From Parabacteroides goldsteinii DSM 19448 = WAL 12034 (GTDB taxonomy: Bacteria; Bacteroidota; Bacteroidia; Bacteroidales; Tannerellaceae), in contig NZ_KQ033912.1 of NCBI RefSeq assembly GCF_000969835.1, positions 62,001 to 126,000 on the forward strand: 64,000 nucleotides of DNA, read 5' to 3'. The notes beneath the pieces were generated by a model. It had not been told where the DNA came from. It made no database searches and saw nothing but the letters and a program-made list of their open reading frames with translations. The position numbers were made by a program, and so were the translations under genes. Shown in pieces: positions 61,461 through 64,000 of the stretch. Position 1 is the stretch's first letter. Every line of letters begins with the position of its first letter.

Positions 61461-63104
61461 ATGAAAAAGAATATATTATCAGTTGCCATATCGGCCTTAT
61501 TATTATGTTTTTGTTCGTGCAGCGATTTTCTGGATCGTTACCCGAAAGAAGAGTTGTCTGACGGTAGCTTCTGGACAAAACCGGCCGATGCAGAAATGTT
61601 TGTAGCAGACATATATGGTATATTACCCGGTAGCGCAAATGGAGACATAGACGGAGATATCAACTCCGATAATGCAGTACACGGAATCAAATGGGCGGCA
61701 GGTGATGTGTCGAAAGGAATTTACGACCCGGCCGGATTTGGATGGAGCGGAAGTTATTCATCTATCCGGGCCTGTAACATCTTGCTCGAAAAAATCGATA
61801 TGATAGAAGACTATCCTGTTGCAGATAAAGAAGCGACTATCGGTGAAGCACGTTTTTTACGCGCTTACCTATATTTTGAGTTGATCCAACAATTCGGGGA
61901 TGTTCCTTATATAGAAAAGAGCCTTGCATTAGACGAGATGGAAGGTATTACTCGTACTCCCCGTGAAGAAGTATACAAAAAAGTCATGGAAGATTTCGAT
62001 TACGCCATCGAAAAACTTCCGGTACAGTGGCCCTCTGACAAATACGGACGAATCACAAAAGGTGCCGCCTATGCAATGAAAGCACGTGCCGCCCTGTATT
62101 ATGCCGATTGGGAAGTTGCGGCAAAAGCGGCAAAAGCTGTTATCGACTCAAATCAATACGAACTGTTCGATGCTGAAGGTACAGGCCGTTATGCCGAATT
62201 GTTCTGGGAAAGCCAAGAAGCTTGTAGTGAAGCCATTTTGATCCGCCAGTTCAATGCTCCCGATAACACAAACTACATCATCGGATGGGAATGTTTTCCT
62301 ACTAAAGGTTGGGGAGGTATCAATCCGACACAAAGCCTGGTAGACGCATTCGAATGTATCGACGGTGCTCCGATCAACAAATCTTCTTTATATGATGAAA
62401 CAGATCCATTTACCAACCGCGATCCGCGTCTGGAAGTCTGTGTATTGCATGACGGCGAAGAAATGTATGGAACGACTATTAAAGTAGCACCATTAAAATC
62501 AAGTGGAAACACCGGTATCGCACAACATGGCGATGCCACAGCCACCGGTTATTATCAACAAAAATGGTTAGATCCCAATATAGACCCTCAATCCACAGGA
62601 TGGGATATGGGAAAAGATTGGCATGTAATCCGTTTTGCCGAAGTCTTATTAACTTATGCAGAAGCCCAAAATGAAATAGCAGGTCTGGACGATTCAGCAT
62701 TCGAAGCGGTAAACCGTGTACGTCGTCGTGCCGGCATTCCCGAATTGCAAAAAAACGATGCGAGCAAACCGACCTATTGCGGAACACAGGATGAACTGCG
62801 CCAGCGTATCCGTAACGAATGGCGTGTTGAATTTGCACTGGAAGGAGGTAAACGCCAATGGGATATTCGTCGTTGGGGCATAGCCAAAGATGTACTGAAT
62901 GCTCCATTCCTGGGATTAAAATACAAATTAGTTGACGATCCGAATGCTCCTGCCGAAGACGGAGGTAAAAAGTGTATTCTCTATCAGGGAGAAAACATAA
63001 AACTGACAGGTAGCCGTTATTCCGATCATAATTATGTATATCCGGTTCCACAATCCGAAATCGATCTGAATCCGGCATTGACCCAAAACGCCGGTTATGA
63101 ATAA
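61461..63104 (+). CDS. SusD/RagB-family surface lipoprotein (second system)
   Basis: 547 residues with a lipoprotein signal (CFCSC) and the frequent SusD start SDFLDRYPKEEL. SusD blocks include EARFLRAYLYFELIQQFGDV, KKVMEDFDYAIEKLP, VIRFAEVLLTYAEAQNEIAG and EWRVEFALEGGKRQWDIRRW. It pairs with the SusC-like gene just upstream, forming the surface lid of the transporter. A perfect hairpin follows the gene. Confidence 0.92.
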   Translation: MKKNILSVAISALLLCFCSCSDFLDRYPKEELSDGSFWTKPADAEMFVADIYGILPGSANGDIDGDINSDNAVHGIKWAAGDVSKGIYDPAGFGWSGSYSSIRACNILLEKIDMIEDYPVADKEATIGEARFLRAYLYFELIQQFGDVPYIEKSLALDEMEGITRTPREEVYKKVMEDFDYAIEKLPVQWPSDKYGRITKGAAYAMKARAALYYADWEVAAKAAKAVIDSNQYELFDAEGTGRYAELFWESQEACSEAILIRQFNAPDNTNYIIGWECFPTKGWGGINPTQSLVDAFECIDGAPINKSSLYDETDPFTNRDPRLEVCVLHDGEEMYGTTIKVAPLKSSGNTGIAQHGDATATGYYQQKWLDPNIDPQSTGWDMGKDWHVIRFAEVLLTYAEAQNEIAGLDDSAFEAVNRVRRRAGIPELQKNDASKPTYCGTQDELRQRIRNEWRVEFALEGGKRQWDIRRWGIAKDVLNAPFLGLKYKLVDDPNAPAEDGGKKCILYQGENIKLTGSRYSDHNYVYPVPQSEIDLNPALTQNAGYE

Positions 63105-63117
63105 CAAACTCTAAAAG

Positions 63118-63168
63118 GGAAGATGTATCAAATGTCTCTGACTGTCTTTGATACATCTTCCTCTTTTC
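63118..63168 (+). terminator. Intrinsic terminator after the second SusD gene
   Basis: A perfect 15-bp stem (63118-63132 with 63147-63161), 14-base loop, followed by a T-rich tail. It would limit read-through into the DUF6057 gene. Confidence 0.8.
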
Positions 63169-63182
63169 CTGAAACATAAAAT

Positions 63183-64000
63183 ATGAAAAACACCTATTGG
63201 ATTCCATTCCTATGCCTGACCGGACTGTTTCTGTTTCTATTTTCCGACAGTATGGCTTACGTCATATCTTATCATGAACAGCAGGAACTATTTCTGTTCA
63301 GCCGTCCTTATCTGGAAAAGTATATTTATGAAATCGGTGGTGCAGGTCGGTATATCTCAAATTTCATCACCCAATTCTTTTATTTTCCCCTTGCCGGTAA
63401 ACTTATTTTTTCATTGTTATTGTCTTCTCTTTATCTGCTTCCCTGCTTAACCTGCCGGAAACTTACCGGTAAAGAAGACCCGCTACATATAGCTTTATTG
63501 ATGCCACTCCATCTGCTCATTCAATTCGAATCTGTTGATTTCAACTTTTACCATGCTTCAAATCTCTTTTGCTCTTTTCTTATATTATATCTTCTTTCTT
63601 TTTCCGGAAAAAAATATTTCTGCTATACCTTAATTCCTTTTTTATTAATAACAGTGTTCTGTCTGGGATATTCATCCCCTCTCCTGTCTGTCTCCATCCT
63701 CTTCGTCACGGGATTATCTGCGCGGTATTTAACACCTTATCTTACCAATAAAAAAAGATATTTCTACTGTTCTGCCATCTGTCTCTGTTTATATACCGGA
63801 AGTACATTTTATTCTTTTGTTATTCATTATAATATGAAAGAACGGTTACTGCTTGAGGCCGAGACTTATGTAATAAATAAAGAATGGGACAAAGTGCTAA
63901 TCTGCTCCGGTAAACTCCGCGGTAACAACCAACTGATGGAGTATTTCCGTAATATGGCTCTTTTTCATACCGGACGTATGCCCTACGACCTCTTGAAATA
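63183..64000 (+). CDS. DUF6057-like membrane protein (N-terminal part)
   Basis: The frame opens at the ATG at 63183 and runs off the window end, giving 272 residues without a stop. It has a hydrophobic N-terminus (YWIPFLCLTGLFLFLF) and about six membrane helices up to residue 215, then a soluble stretch (EAETYVINKEWDKVLICSGK) that looks like helical repeats. This resembles the Bacteroidota DUF6057 family (from memory). Function is unknown. It lies 78 bases after the SusD gene beyond a terminator. Confidence 0.65.
   Translation, partial: MKNTYWIPFLCLTGLFLFLFSDSMAYVISYHEQQELFLFSRPYLEKYIYEIGGAGRYISNFITQFFYFPLAGKLIFSLLLSSLYLLPCLTCRKLTGKEDPLHIALLMPLHLLIQFESVDFNFYHASNLFCSFLILYLLSFSGKKYFCYTLIPFLLITVFCLGYSSPLLSVSILFVTGLSARYLTPYLTNKKRYFYCSAICLCLYTGSTFYSFVIHYNMKERLLLEAETYVINKEWDKVLICSGKLRGNNQLMEYFRNMALFHTGRMPYDLLK

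Overview
The window reads as a chromosomal segment of a gut Bacteroidales, most likely a Parabacteroides. Two SusC/SusD pairs, lipoproteins with Bacteroidota-type lipoboxes, NVEALA and DUF-type Bacteroidota proteins, and many -7 elements of the form TAnnTTTG point to this group. The genus is an inference from gene content, chiefly the 5-alpha-reductase / 5-beta-reductase / hydroxysteroid dehydrogenase cluster. I saw no rRNA, tRNA, CRISPR array, transposase or phage gene.

Layout. 1-8.3 kb: end of a cation exchanger, a Tsx-like outer-membrane protein with a purine permease, an M13 peptidase, a GH35 beta-galactosidase and an AI-2E-type membrane protein. 8.3-9.2 kb: an AT-rich gap with two palindromes. 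9.2-11.4 kb: an NVEALA peptide gene, a beta-propeller lipoprotein and a frameshifted redoxin-like gene. 11.5-21.8 kb (minus strand): a sialic acid operon in the order GntR regulator, NanM-SSS fusion, NanA, SusC, SusD, sialidase-family protein, with a candidate GntR operator at its head. 22.2-34.0 kb: a DUF308 protein and an AraC regulator, then a plus-strand run TetR, TolC, membrane-fusion protein, RND pump, PII-like protein, STM3941-like protein, steroid 5-alpha-reductase, OYE-type 5-beta-reductase and SDR. 34.1-35.8 kb: housekeeping genes rplY, pth and an S4 protein. 35.9-40.9 kb (minus): TonB receptor, surface lipoprotein, MORN protein. 41.1-46.3 kb: membrane AraC regulator, HU-like DUF4469 protein, a 23-bp palindrome array, and a BspA-like leucine-rich surface protein. 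46.4-47.3 kb (minus): a three-gene DUF3791/DUF3990/small-protein module that looks like an ADP-ribosyltransferase toxin system. 47.5-51.5 kb: DUF3843, Gfo/Idh/MocA, ComB and DUF4251 genes. 51.6-56.1 kb: a NagB-like/PIG-L fusion and two tandem nagA genes. 56.2-58.2 kb: an ABC-F ATPase. 58.4 kb to the end: a second SusC/SusD pair and a truncated DUF6057 gene.

How the genes work together. The sialic acid operon would release, import, epimerise and cleave Neu5Ac to ManNAc and pyruvate; amino sugar catabolism could continue through the nagA genes about 35 kb away, but no nanE or nanK is visible here. The steroid genes match the order and families of the gut-bacterial 3-oxo bile acid to isoallo-bile acid pathway and lie directly downstream of a TetR-headed RND efflux operon, which suggests that bile acid or steroid modification and efflux are linked. 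The most unusual non-coding signals are two arrays of unrelated palindromes that share an exact 23-bp period (30118-30186 and 43199-43313), and a pair of 15-bp direct repeats 21 bp apart between the AraC gene and the DUF4469 gene.
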